This document shows, in pieces, positions 25,301 through 33,756 of a stretch of 64,000 nucleotides of DNA; position 1 is the stretch's first letter; each line of letters opens with the position of its first letter. The notes under the pieces are model-generated. The model had not been told where the DNA came from. It saw only the letters and a list, made by a program, of their open reading frames with translations, and did not search any database. The stretch covers positions 1 to 64,000 of the forward strand of contig JAEVZK010000091.1 of the NCBI GenBank assembly GCA_023392285.1, written 5' to 3'. The stretch comes from Armatimonadota bacterium (lineage in GTDB: Bacteria > Armatimonadota > Fimbriimonadia > Fimbriimonadales > Fimbriimonadaceae). The position numbers were made by a program, and so were the translations under genes.

Positions 25301-28300
25301 GTGCTCGCCAATGCGGGAAATCGTCAGGGGCTGTTCGTGCAGAGGTACGTGAAAGACTACGAGTGCTCGACAGGATTGACCCAAACCGACCTGACCAGAT
25401 TGGAACGTATTTCGCAGATGGCACTTGAGAGGGCGGAGGAAAAGCTCGGACCTCGAGCGCTTCGGGCCTTTCAGGTCGATGTGGACATTCACATCGACTT
25501 GCAGAAGATGAACGATGTGCAGGCCGCGAATGTCTGGGCTCAAGCGATCGTCGAAGGCTTGCGCGACGCTACTTCGCTTCGCCCGACTACCACCACTTCG
25601 AAGGCGGTGCAGAAGTACAACGAGCCCCCGTTCTTCTTCATGCAAGCTCCGCGTTCCGATCACAGCGCTGCCCCTCATCCGGGGGACGATCGAGTGGTCG
25701 AGATGAACATCACCGTCTTCGGCCGACATTACGGCCCGAGCGTCACCTATCCCGAGGCGTTGGAAGCGATGCGCCAAACCTATGCGCTGCTCAGCGGCCG
25801 CTGCGAAGCAGGTTGGGAGGGCCACGCGGACTTCATGCGCTTCCGCGACGATCACTGGATCGTCGGCGGGATTTCGGACACGTTGGGAGGGGTTTCGATG
25901 CCTCCGCTCGACATGTGGAACGAACCCGCGAACCATCTCAGAGAGGCTTACAACGCGATCGTGTTCACCCGCGATGTGGCAGCCGCGGCGACTCAGCTGA
26001 ATCAGGCGGACGTCCTTATCAGACGCTGCGATCACCGCATGTACGAGTATCGCGAGGGGACGATCTCCGGTGCTGGGCGGGCGGTGACTGGCCTTGAAGC
26101 GGTGAAGGTCGGCTCGGCGGTCACCGTTGGCATCTTGTCGGCTGGAACTCTCAGCGCGGGTACGGCGCTCGTGGTGGGCGCTGGCTACACGGCCACTCAA
26201 ACCATGGCTCAGCAGGGGATGGAGGTGCATCTTGGGCTGCGCGACCATATTGATTGGGCCGGCATCGGCTTTGATTTTGCGTTCAATCTGGTGATCGGCC
26301 GATTCATGGGGAACATGTCGAACAACATTGCGGGTCGCCTCCTCCAGAATCCGGCTTTCCGGGGGATGGCGCGAGCGGCAGTAGTTCGCGTGGTGCAAGA
26401 CGTCGTGACGGGCCGCCTGTCGTCTGTCCTGTCGCTTACGGCGCGTCAGATTTTCGACCATGCTCGAAGCTCGCGAGAGGCGATGACTTGGGAGCAGTAC
26501 GTGCATGCGATTGGTGAGCAGTTCACCAACCCCGCGCTTTACGTGCAGGACCTAGCTTCGGGAATGGGTGGTCGGGCGGCTGGCCGCCACTACCAATCCA
26601 CGCATGGCCAAACGGTCGCCGCTGCGCCAGAAGGTGTGTCATCGACTGCTCAAGCAGTTCTCGATATTCCCGCGCCACAACCGCCGCAGGGACCACCTCC
26701 AACCGGACAGACTCCGCGTCAGCTTCCGCCGCCCCGCGAGGGCGCAGCAACCCCAACCGAAGGCAACCCGCCGCCGACGACTGGCGCGCCATCGGAGCCC
26801 GCCCGAGTAAGTCAGCCCGAGTTGCCAGCCGTTGCCCCAACTGCTGAAACGATTGCAACTCCGGCCCATCCGGATGCTCCTGGGGCGACCCCTCATCCTG
26901 AAGCACCGGCGGCGACGGCTCCAGCCGAAACCGGCACGCCAGCCGAGACGGGCACAACTTCACGGCGGCAAACCGCTCCTCTGGAGAGGGTCACCGGCCA
27001 GCGCCGAGGGGAATCTGCGGCTCAGAGGCGAGCACGGGTGGCTGACGAGGTGGCGGCACGAAGAACGGCAGAAGGCGAACCCACGCCACAAGAACGCCAG
27101 GCAACTGGAGAAGAACAAGCTGCTCGGCCGGCAGCTGAAACCGCGGCCGCGACGCAACGGCATCTCGATGTGGTCAATGCTGGCGGAGAAGGGGCGGTCA
27201 GTGCGGCGGAGCAACTGATTCGCCGGGTCGGTTCATTCCGGCAGCTGCGCCAGATGGCAACCGGCGAGAGCCCGCAGCTGACACCTGCAGGTGTACGGGC
27301 CGTCAATGAGGCTCGAGCGCAGATTCAGCGCCGAATCCAAAGCGAGATCGCTCAGCAGTTCCCGAACATCGAATTTCTTGCCCCAGGAACGACCGGCTTC
27401 GCCAGCGACACAGACGTGACGGTAAGGCCCCGCGATTTCTCGCAGCGCAGCACCCCTGAGCAAATTGCGGAAGGAGTTCGACAAGCGGGTGAGGCGGTCC
27501 AGGAGGCAAATCGCAGAGCCCGAGAAGCGGCAGGGGGTCGAGAGCCCGACGAGTCTCTCGATACGAACTATTACAGTTGGACCGGAGCCGACGCTCCCAT
27601 CCAGACGCCGCGAGCCTCTGAACAGGTCGTGGGCAATGCTCGCACGGTCGCGAGCCTTGCTGAGCAGCACCAGGCAATGACCCCCGAGATATGGTCCCAG
27701 TATCGTCAGCAGATGCTTCGCGAGGCAGGGGCGGGTCGCCCGCGCTCGGAGCAGGTGGGAGAAGCGCAGGCAAGATTCGAGGCGGAAACGGTCGCTCACC
27801 TCGAGGCTCAGCTCAATGCGGCTGAGCAAATGTCGACTCGGCTTCGGGCAGAGCGCGAGGCAACTGCCTCCCGGTTGAGAGCCGCCGATCCGACGATTAC
27901 GGAAGGCGGAGCCCAAATGCGAGCGCGCGAGCAGCTTGCGGCGCAGTATCGACAGCGCTTGATCGAAGCTCTAGGCAGAAACCCGGTAAATCATGCCGAA
28001 GTTGCGTCGTTGCAAGCTCAGATCACAATGATCGAGCCGGGTGCCTACGCCAGCCGGGCCGGTGTCGCGGACGTTGTCGCAAATCAGCAGACCGCAATGC
28101 CTCGCGGTGAAGTGACCTTTGGGCCGAACGGGGAGAGAAGGGGAACTGGGGACTTTGCGGTTAGACGACAGCAGCTTGCGTCGGGCGAGGTGCTAGAGTC
28201 GACGGAAGGTGCTCATCGCGTGATGGAGCTTGATCCGGTGACCGGTCTGCGTGACCTGGCCGACAGCGCTGGCAGCAGCCTTGCCCAGTTCGAGGCACAC

Positions 28301-28783
28301 GCGGAGCATCCACCAACGAATACCGCTGAGGCTCTCGATCTGATCAAGAATACGATCAAATACTCGAGCCGAATGGCTCATGCGGATCAGGCAACGAGAG
28401 CTGGCTCACGAAGTACACCGGGCGAATTGACCCGAGGCTACAGCCGTGACCAAGGGCCGGTCGCCGCTCTGGAAGGCATGGCGGGAGGCGAAGTCTCGAC
28501 CATCGATGGAAGGCCACGCGCAGAGGTGCTCTCGGCGCTGGAGCAAGGCGGCGCGGCACGAGATGCAGCCCTTCGCTCCGTCGCGGCAGAGAGCGGACGA
28601 CGCGGTTTCGGGAATTCCTTGGAGAGCTTGGCGTCAGCTTATGCGAATTCGAGACTGCCTTATGCTCGCGGGGTCGCCGCCTCGATTCGGGTTCGCGCAA
28701 CCACGCAGGAAGCAGGCATGGTGGGCCTGTCTCCGACGATCGTCGCACCTTCTTTGGAGAGTACGCCACCGCCGACACGATGA
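22361..28783 (+). CDS. 2140-aa multidomain DUF4157 protein, probable eCIS cargo/effector
   Basis: Very large protein within the structural genes. Residues 1-500 are Ala/Gly/Val-rich amphipathic repeats with many 'VGRVGD', 'ANLVGRVATM'-like segments, tape-measure- or membrane-like. About 540-760 form an alpha/beta-hydrolase-like domain: FINGID, nucleophile elbow AHSQGS (Ser631), then HDDDAVS and DGHDYIGD as candidate acid and base. About 860-960 is DUF4157, the eCIS-associated metallopeptidase-like domain, with HEMTH at 944-948. A hydrophobic segment lies at 1250-1290 and a Pro/Ala/Thr-rich linker at about 1430-1545. The C-terminal part contains GTTGFASDTDV (1676-1686), a GS-x-D-x-D-like nucleotidyltransferase signature. 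It could be processed by its own DUF4157. The activities are inferred from motifs. Confidence 0.85.
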   Translation: MGVLDALEDVGSSIIDTASSLPSAAAGAVGLATDVASRVGTFVGEVTGATGIPDAVRGVVGTVRETVNHAVDRVTDAAANPRRTIARAADAALNGASRALANTQSFADRVLRGAGNLASGVAGGITSFTSTVSEGVATGISTAVGRVGDLVLKGTSLAQGAISKVVGGAGSLANRAIDFGGELGTRAIGLASQVLQNAAHGIADTVSDGINGAAGLLARKASQLATAVSRVASGTANLVGRVATMAGAGVSRIADRIGSVVQHAAGNIAPYLPGPLGNLALRGAGVVGRVTQGVSSFALGASSFVREESQAAAIFVATRTGEANSFVQNEIASIRAELVQQAGNLGDLAANGFEHVGERLTAIVRGKVARLHDRVNTISNRIQDRVARASDLIRQTVPAVSSAIGRAAHTIASHLSERVGHGVALVRDRIGETIEGGRRLVGRGADAARGAMGLGRRIFDRVLDVGSAVTERVSGFVGGVVSGVGEGVRAGVDRITSFTMSARPNDGDLTGPFMPGEPMVEPDQVGSLHGRSNAGAREGMVSGGASLFINGIDTSLADHYRAAQRLANEIGAPVVGVYNATAGMGSDLLQCAADKFFDRSGNPAVATLTRLIRTYGDARQPRGGLNIFAHSQGSLILSEALRQAQTAGADISHNDVTTFGNAAFTYPAGPTYHHYIHDDDAVSMSVGTGSYISYLMNQTTLGRMVSGSALGPTADVQATTTTLHHGGSMIAPHAVNAPDGHDYIGDLAAFRAAERSGRATPARNYQRTQGAAGFAIARGVGTMAADGIASGYGRVDRAITAMPDLPVVGNLGIWSAINSRLRAIGGAALSAGESYGRSRDARYSGMSTIQRSGDGPEPEADARDVKSRLDQSGSIGFAPDSRVNDQVSGVLGHDMSQARLHIDPAAQSMARDLGAKAFTIGRDVYFGAGQYQPSTPSGMALMAHEMTHVVQQSSPDQQTRFFTQQGGNEMEQEAQRSAEMVLANAGNRQGLFVQRYVKDYECSTGLTQTDLTRLERISQMALERAEEKLGPRALRAFQVDVDIHIDLQKMNDVQAANVWAQAIVEGLRDATSLRPTTTTSKAVQKYNEPPFFFMQAPRSDHSAAPHPGDDRVVEMNITVFGRHYGPSVTYPEALEAMRQTYALLSGRCEAGWEGHADFMRFRDDHWIVGGISDTLGGVSMPPLDMWNEPANHLREAYNAIVFTRDVAAAATQLNQADVLIRRCDHRMYEYREGTISGAGRAVTGLEAVKVGSAVTVGILSAGTLSAGTALVVGAGYTATQTMAQQGMEVHLGLRDHIDWAGIGFDFAFNLVIGRFMGNMSNNIAGRLLQNPAFRGMARAAVVRVVQDVVTGRLSSVLSLTARQIFDHARSSREAMTWEQYVHAIGEQFTNPALYVQDLASGMGGRAAGRHYQSTHGQTVAAAPEGVSSTAQAVLDIPAPQPPQGPPPTGQTPRQLPPPREGAATPTEGNPPPTTGAPSEPARVSQPELPAVAPTAETIATPAHPDAPGATPHPEAPAATAPAETGTPAETGTTSRRQTAPLERVTGQRRGESAAQRRARVADEVAARRTAEGEPTPQERQATGEEQAARPAAETAAATQRHLDVVNAGGEGAVSAAEQLIRRVGSFRQLRQMATGESPQLTPAGVRAVNEARAQIQRRIQSEIAQQFPNIEFLAPGTTGFASDTDVTVRPRDFSQRSTPEQIAEGVRQAGEAVQEANRRAREAAGGREPDESLDTNYYSWTGADAPIQTPRASEQVVGNARTVASLAEQHQAMTPEIWSQYRQQMLREAGAGRPRSEQVGEAQARFEAETVAHLEAQLNAAEQMSTRLRAEREATASRLRAADPTITEGGAQMRAREQLAAQYRQRLIEALGRNPVNHAEVASLQAQITMIEPGAYASRAGVADVVANQQTAMPRGEVTFGPNGERRGTGDFAVRRQQLASGEVLESTEGAHRVMELDPVTGLRDLADSAGSSLAQFEAHAEHPPTNTAEALDLIKNTIKYSSRMAHADQATRAGSRSTPGELTRGYSRDQGPVAALEGMAGGEVSTIDGRPRAEVLSALEQGGAARDAALRSVAAESGRRGFGNSLESLASAYANSRLPYARGVAASIRVRATTQEAGMVGLSPTIVAPSLESTPPPTR

Positions 28784-28819
28784 TGCAAATTACAATGCAA
28801 TACAATATAGGGAGTCTAG

Positions 28820-29119
28820 ATGCCAGCTAACATCAACGTTCTGCGTTGCCGCATCCGAGTGACCAATGTGCCGCAGGGGTCGATCGAGCATCAGACGGCG
28901 AATGTCGAGCGTCCAAGCCTGCATTTTGTTCAGCCGGGTGGAAGCGAGACGTCGCATGGAGATGCGCGTCCTTCGCAGACGGCGACGGAGGACCGTAACG
29001 CGGCCACGAATCGGGAGAGTATTTCGCCCCGAAGCGCCGATCCAAAGCAAATTGCGGATCGAGTTTATGAGTTAATGGTGAGAGAAGTGAAATTGGGAAG
29101 AGCGAGAGGCGAGAGATAA
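28820..29119 (+). CDS. small eCIS-associated protein of unknown function
   Basis: A 99-aa protein with a folded-looking N-terminus (ANINVLRCRIRVTNVP), a polar Thr/Ser/Asn-rich middle, and a helical charged C-terminus DRVYELMVREVKLGRARGER. The C-terminal helix resembles the end of the 1164-aa protein encoded two genes later (NEVWTLLRRKLTFEAERMGR). It starts 36 bp after the giant gene and ends 1 bp before the second tube gene, so it is surely part of the same unit. It may connect cargo or tube subunits, but this is a guess from position. Confidence 0.65.
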   Translation: MPANINVLRCRIRVTNVPQGSIEHQTANVERPSLHFVQPGGSETSHGDARPSQTATEDRNAATNRESISPRSADPKQIADRVYELMVREVKLGRARGER

Positions 29120-29120
29120 G

Positions 29121-29582
29121 ATGCCAGGAAAAGACGAACGACAAGGAAAAGACCATCATCTCGGACTGCGGTTCTGGGTGCAAATCGAGGGCGTCGAGAT
29201 CGCCGGATTCAGTGAAGTTTCGGGGCTCTCGATTGAGACGGAGACGTTTGAGTACGCAGAGGGCGGACTGAACACATTTACTCATAAGCTGCCAGTTAGA
29301 GCGAAGTACACGAACGTAACCCTGAAGCGAGGTATGGACCGGGGCCACGACCTGTTCACGTGGTACAAGAACTCGCTGGAAGGGCGGCTGCAGAGGAAGA
29401 ACATCTCGATCATGGTCTACGGGCCGGAGGGCGGGGAACCGATGTATCAGTGGGACCTTATGGGAGCATTTCCGGTGAAATGGGTCGGTCCCGACATGCG
29501 GACCGAGGCCGGCTCCTCTGCGATCGAAACTCTTGAATTCGCCCACCACGGCCTGATCAATTCCACGCATCGATCTTCGTAA
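29121..29582 (+). CDS. tail tube protein 2 (Afp5-like tube initiator)
   Basis: A 153-aa gp19-family paralogue of the tube protein at 21217. It shows RFWVQIEGVEIAGFSEVSGL, FEYAEGGLNTFTHKLP, YTNVTLKRGMD, a helix DLFTWYKNSLEGRLQRK and a final strand SSAIETLEFAHHGL. In Afp/PVC, distinct tube paralogues sit at the baseplate end and adapt tube symmetry to the spike hub. Its place just upstream of the LysM and VgrG-like genes fits that role. RBS spacing to the 1164-aa gene is 6 bp. Confidence 0.92.
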   Translation: MPGKDERQGKDHHLGLRFWVQIEGVEIAGFSEVSGLSIETETFEYAEGGLNTFTHKLPVRAKYTNVTLKRGMDRGHDLFTWYKNSLEGRLQRKNISIMVYGPEGGEPMYQWDLMGAFPVKWVGPDMRTEAGSSAIETLEFAHHGLINSTHRSS

Positions 29583-29588
29583 ACAACC

Positions 29589-32500
29589 ATGACCGACCAA
29601 CGCGCTAAAGACCTTGCTTCCATCGAGCCACCAAGCTCGATGAAGAAGATTGTCAGCTTTGCCGAGCAACTCAGCTTCGGCCAAGATGCGCTGTTTGCAG
29701 GCACCGAACTTCCCAAGCCGCACATTGGGCAGAACGGGGTCAACGCGGGCAAACTGGCCCGGCAAATGTCGGTGAATCCGTACTCCATCTTCCCCGGAGT
29801 TGGCTCAGAAGGGCTGGATTCGGTGATGTCGCGCCAGATGGTTCGAACGCGAGACATCCAAGACTTCACGCGCTGGCTCATGAAATTTGACGCTAAGCGT
29901 TCCGAACTAGTCGTTTACGACACCCCAGAGCAAATCTTCTTCCAGCACGCCACCCCAGAGCTTGCTGAGCAGTTCATGTACCAGCACAATCCTGAGATCG
30001 AGCAAATCATCCGGGAGGGGCGGCGGCGGCGCACGGTTACTCAAGAGATTGAGACCGAAGAAATTGAAGTTCGGCGAGTCGAGACACGACGCAAGCGAAT
30101 CAAGACCGAGCAGGTGGAAACCTTGGAGGCCGAAGAGGAATCGGCTAAAGCGCAGCAGGCGCACGCCCGCTCGGCGAAGCAGGGTGACGGAGCGGAGTCG
30201 GCTCAAGCGGAATCGAATCAAGGAGGACAGAGTCCTGCGGGTGCGGCCACACGCCGGAATATGCTGCGCCGCGACGCAGGAGCGGAACCTTCTTCGGATG
30301 CAAACCGCTATTGGCGCGATTCCGGACCGCGCATGGACGTTGCAAAGACGCCGCCACCGACTGCGGCGCAAATGCAAGCCGAACAGATCACATTCGGTCA
30401 GGTGCTGACCGCGACCAACCGCAATCTGCTCGTGTCCAACTTCGGCATGTCTAGCTTGGCGGGAGGAATTATTCGCGGGCGAGCGGATGCCGCAGCTTCT
30501 TTTCAAGCGCAAAGTGCGGCAAGCAGCGCGGTCCAGAGTTCGCCGGTTGCGGGTACCTACATGCCGCAAGGCAGCGGCTCTTTTGCTGGCCAAGTCCCAT
30601 CCCACGCCTATCCCTCGGGTGTCTACCCATCGGGGGGAATGGCTCAGAGCCATTTCCAGGCACCGGAAGTGTCGATTACTTCTCAACCGCTCGGCACTTT
30701 TAGACCTTCTGGCGCACAGAGCTTGCGAGTTAATGGGGTCGAGGTGACGTCCGATTGGGACGGCGGGCCGGGCATGGTGCCGCCCCCTGGCATGTACACG
30801 GGCCCCGAGTCAGCTGCGATTCCATCCGCTAGAGCGGCCGCAATTCAAGAGGCAGCGGTTGGTAGTCGCTCGATGCGTGGTGCAGCCGTCGCGGGAGCGG
30901 CGCTGCTGGGGCCGATGGCGTTTGCCGCTCTTCCGGCAATGGGTGGAGGTCTCTATCCCGTCGGAGGTCAATCGGTAGCGATTGCCTCGATGACTCCGTT
31001 GCAGCTTGCTGCAATGCAAGGACGAGGCTCCTCTTATGTCGGAGTGCCCGGCTATGCGGGGGCGGTTTCGGAAAGCATGGCGATGAATTTGGCTTCACGA
31101 GCCAACGCCTCGGCCGGGTTGGGAGGAGTGCCCATGCTGATCGGCGACGGCTCGGTCATGCCTGCCGGCCAGGTGGAGCGTAAGGATGTCATGGGAATGG
31201 GCTTCGTAGGTGGAGCTCATCCTTCAGCAATCGCAAGGGGCATTGGGAGTTTCGAACCAGGAGTTCAGACCTCAATTCCAAATAGTCCACTGATGGGGCA
31301 GATCACTCTGATCGCTCCGCCCATGGAAGTTGCATCAGCCGAGGCCGAGCGCGCTGGAACGGCGGTATCGTTCGATGTCAAGACGCTTGCCAAGGGCGCT
31401 GGTGCCTTGGATGCGACCAGCCTCACCATGCTCAAATCGGCGATGCCACAAGGGCTTCAGGCTATTTATCCGGCCCTTCCGCAAAGCCAACTTGGACCTC
31501 ACGCGGTCAACATGAAGTTGGCACCTTCGCTGCTCGGCCAGATACTCAATGAAGGCTATGGTGGTCGAGCCGCGCAGATGACTCCGCATTTCGCCGATGC
31601 CGCATCGAAAGTTTCGCTCTCATCTCCGGTGGCAATGCCTATGGAAGCCAGCATCGTTCCGGTAACGAGCCGCCCCGTTGGGGATCAAGCCGGATTACTG
31701 GGCGCTGCGGGCGGTACCGAAAAGGGCTTGGGACAGATTGGGGCAGGGGGCGCATCTCGCGGAGGCGCGCTCGACTTCCTCGGCATGCCGGTCCGACTGG
31801 CCCCAAGTCTCGCCGGCAGTCCAGAGATGTCTGCGGCAGCTGAAGCCAGAAAGGCGATGCCTCCAGGCGCGGCGGCCGTCATGCGTCCAAACGAGTTTGC
31901 ACCTCTCCGGTCAAAGCTCTTCCCTGCGTTCGGTTCAGTGAAGGCGGAGCCAGACCAAAAGGCTTGGGAGAAGGCTGCGCCTAGCTATGGAATGAGGAGT
32001 GCGCGTCCGGAGAATCTTCTTTCGCCTGAAGCGCGCCTGAAGCCACCTGCGGGCGGCGCTTCAGTGCCACAAATGCATACGGTGTCGCCGACTGCTACTG
32101 CCAAAGCTTTGGCGGGTGCCGCAGCGGTATCTTCGATTGCCGATGCCGCCATGCCTTCAGGGTTACACGCACTCTCCAGTTCAGCGATGGCTGGGGGAGC
32201 TTTGGGAGCGTTTGCGGGCGGAGGCTTGGCGGCGATGGGCCAGGCAGGTCCGCTTGGGATGATTTCAGGCCTGAGAGGAAGTCGAGGCGGAGTTCCAGCA
32301 GTGCCGTCCTTGGGATCGGTAATGAGCTTGGCGCGACCTAACCCATTGATGGCGGCGGGATTCGCCGGCCGTTTCGCTGGTGGAATGGCTGCTCCAGCGA
32401 TGAGCTTTGGCTCGCCAACCCAGCCTGGAATGAGTCCATCTGTGATGAGCCAAAGAGTGGCGTCTCGTTGGTCACCCGCCGCGCCCATGGGCAAGGGGCT

Positions 32501-33083
32501 GGGCTTACCCAGCTTGAGTTCTACCGTGCCTGCCACTCCCCATTCGCCGGGAATACCATCGGTCAAGACTCACACGAAATCGAGCAATGGCCCGGCTTCT
32601 CCCCAAATGCCGCGCATGCGGCCAGGCATTCCCGCCACGCCAAGCATGACCCAGAGCCTGAGCAGTTCAGCTCCGGCAATGACCGACTCTCCCATTCCGA
32701 CGACCGCCGGAGCGCACCCTGGGATCAGCAATCTGGCCGCGCCTGCCCCTGCGACGCTTCCAAAAATTGGAGGAGAGTCAGCCTCCGTAAGGGAGCGACC
32801 GAAGTCGAGCATTCTGGCCCATCAAGCGCCTGCAATGCCCATCGCGGCATCTGTTGCCGCCGCAAAACCCACTGCCAGCAGCACCTTCGTGCAGCGAGCG
32901 CAGATGAACGAGGGCATCGCAACTGCGCCCAATTCATCCATCCAAGAGCCGGAACATAGCTCCAGCCGAACGACCAAAGATCCCGGTCAGGCGGCTCACG
33001 AAATCAACATGCTCGCCAATGAAGTGTGGACGCTTCTGCGGCGCAAGCTCACCTTCGAGGCGGAGCGAATGGGCCGCCGCTAA
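29589..33083 (+). CDS. 1164-aa low-complexity eCIS protein of unknown function
   Basis: I do not recognise a family. Residues 1-140 look folded (SFAEQLSFGQDALFAG, QDFTRWLMKFDAKRSELVVY). About 145-200 is an Arg/Glu-rich coiled-coil-like stretch (RRRRTVTQEIETEEIEVRRV). Residues about 200-1130 are rich in Ala, Gly, Met, Pro and Ser with little predicted order. The last 28 residues form a charged helix (NEVWTLLRRKLTFEAERMGR). In other eCIS loci a large protein near this position is the tape measure, but this one lacks the long coiled coil expected of that role. It may be a cargo adaptor, tether or fibre-like protein. It overlaps nothing and shares the operon. Confidence 0.7.
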   Translation: MTDQRAKDLASIEPPSSMKKIVSFAEQLSFGQDALFAGTELPKPHIGQNGVNAGKLARQMSVNPYSIFPGVGSEGLDSVMSRQMVRTRDIQDFTRWLMKFDAKRSELVVYDTPEQIFFQHATPELAEQFMYQHNPEIEQIIREGRRRRTVTQEIETEEIEVRRVETRRKRIKTEQVETLEAEEESAKAQQAHARSAKQGDGAESAQAESNQGGQSPAGAATRRNMLRRDAGAEPSSDANRYWRDSGPRMDVAKTPPPTAAQMQAEQITFGQVLTATNRNLLVSNFGMSSLAGGIIRGRADAAASFQAQSAASSAVQSSPVAGTYMPQGSGSFAGQVPSHAYPSGVYPSGGMAQSHFQAPEVSITSQPLGTFRPSGAQSLRVNGVEVTSDWDGGPGMVPPPGMYTGPESAAIPSARAAAIQEAAVGSRSMRGAAVAGAALLGPMAFAALPAMGGGLYPVGGQSVAIASMTPLQLAAMQGRGSSYVGVPGYAGAVSESMAMNLASRANASAGLGGVPMLIGDGSVMPAGQVERKDVMGMGFVGGAHPSAIARGIGSFEPGVQTSIPNSPLMGQITLIAPPMEVASAEAERAGTAVSFDVKTLAKGAGALDATSLTMLKSAMPQGLQAIYPALPQSQLGPHAVNMKLAPSLLGQILNEGYGGRAAQMTPHFADAASKVSLSSPVAMPMEASIVPVTSRPVGDQAGLLGAAGGTEKGLGQIGAGGASRGGALDFLGMPVRLAPSLAGSPEMSAAAEARKAMPPGAAAVMRPNEFAPLRSKLFPAFGSVKAEPDQKAWEKAAPSYGMRSARPENLLSPEARLKPPAGGASVPQMHTVSPTATAKALAGAAAVSSIADAAMPSGLHALSSSAMAGGALGAFAGGGLAAMGQAGPLGMISGLRGSRGGVPAVPSLGSVMSLARPNPLMAAGFAGRFAGGMAAPAMSFGSPTQPGMSPSVMSQRVASRWSPAAPMGKGLGLPSLSSTVPATPHSPGIPSVKTHTKSSNGPASPQMPRMRPGIPATPSMTQSLSSSAPAMTDSPIPTTAGAHPGISNLAAPAPATLPKIGGESASVRERPKSSILAHQAPAMPIAASVAAAKPTASSTFVQRAQMNEGIATAPNSSIQEPEHSSSRTTKDPGQAAHEINMLANEVWTLLRRKLTFEAERMGRR

Positions 33084-33101
33084 ATTTAGGAACAGACAAC
33101 C

Positions 33102-33752
33102 ATGAGCCTCACTAAAGCTACGATCACCAACCTCGGGAACAACAGTCAATTTGAAGTGCTGTTCAACCCGACCGAATACACGATTGCAAAGACGAACTCG
33201 TGGCAAGCCCGCCCGGTCGTCGGCCGCAACGTGCCAAGGCTGGACTTTACGGGTGGTGGTTCACGAACCCTTACGCTCGAACTGTTCCTAGACGTGATGG
33301 ATCGAAGCGGGGAGACCGACGTTCGTCCGCATGTCGATAAGCTTTGGGAGCTTACGATGATCGACGAGGCGCACCGCAATTCGTCGACCGATCGTTCTCG
33401 TCCCCCGCTGTGCCTGTTCCAATGGGGCGGCAACTGGCACTTCAAGGCGGCGGTGACGAGCCTTTCCGTTCGCTACACGCTGTTCAACGAGGACGGCGTT
33501 CCGATTCGAGCCGTGGCCACTTGCAGCTTCGAAGAAGCGGAAGACGAGAATGAGCAGCCGGGCACGAATCCGACGTCCTATGCCGAAGCCGGCATGCGTC
33601 GCCGCGAAGTGCGTCCGCGTGACACCCTGGCGCTCATTTCCTATGAGGAGTACGGTGATTCTTCGAAATGGAGAATGATTGCCGAAGCCAATTCGATTCA
33701 TGATCCTCGAACGCTCACGCCAGGGCAGATTTTAGCCATTCCGGCACTCTAA
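33102..33752 (+). CDS. LysM-domain baseplate protein (Afp7/gp53-like)
   Basis: 216 aa. The N-terminal part (FEVLFNPTEYTIAKTNSWQA, then GGGSRTLTLELFLD, FLFQWGG-like LCLFQWGGNW and VRYTLFNEDGVPIRA) is the eCIS/phage baseplate adaptor domain. The C-terminal 50 residues are a LysM module (VRPRDTLALISYEEYGDSSK, ANSIHDPRTLTPGQILAIP). Such proteins sit between the tube and the spike hub and may touch peptidoglycan. It ends 4 bp before the VgrG-like gene. Confidence 0.92.
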   Translation: MSLTKATITNLGNNSQFEVLFNPTEYTIAKTNSWQARPVVGRNVPRLDFTGGGSRTLTLELFLDVMDRSGETDVRPHVDKLWELTMIDEAHRNSSTDRSRPPLCLFQWGGNWHFKAAVTSLSVRYTLFNEDGVPIRAVATCSFEEAEDENEQPGTNPTSYAEAGMRRREVRPRDTLALISYEEYGDSSKWRMIAEANSIHDPRTLTPGQILAIPAL

Positions 33753-33756
33753 CTCA

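Noticed and set aside
24872..26506. Long minus-strand open frame (544 codons) opposite the 2140-aa gene
   Set aside because: It is rich in Arg/His/Leu as expected of the complement of a GC-biased gene, has no recognisable domain, and the plus strand encodes clear domains.
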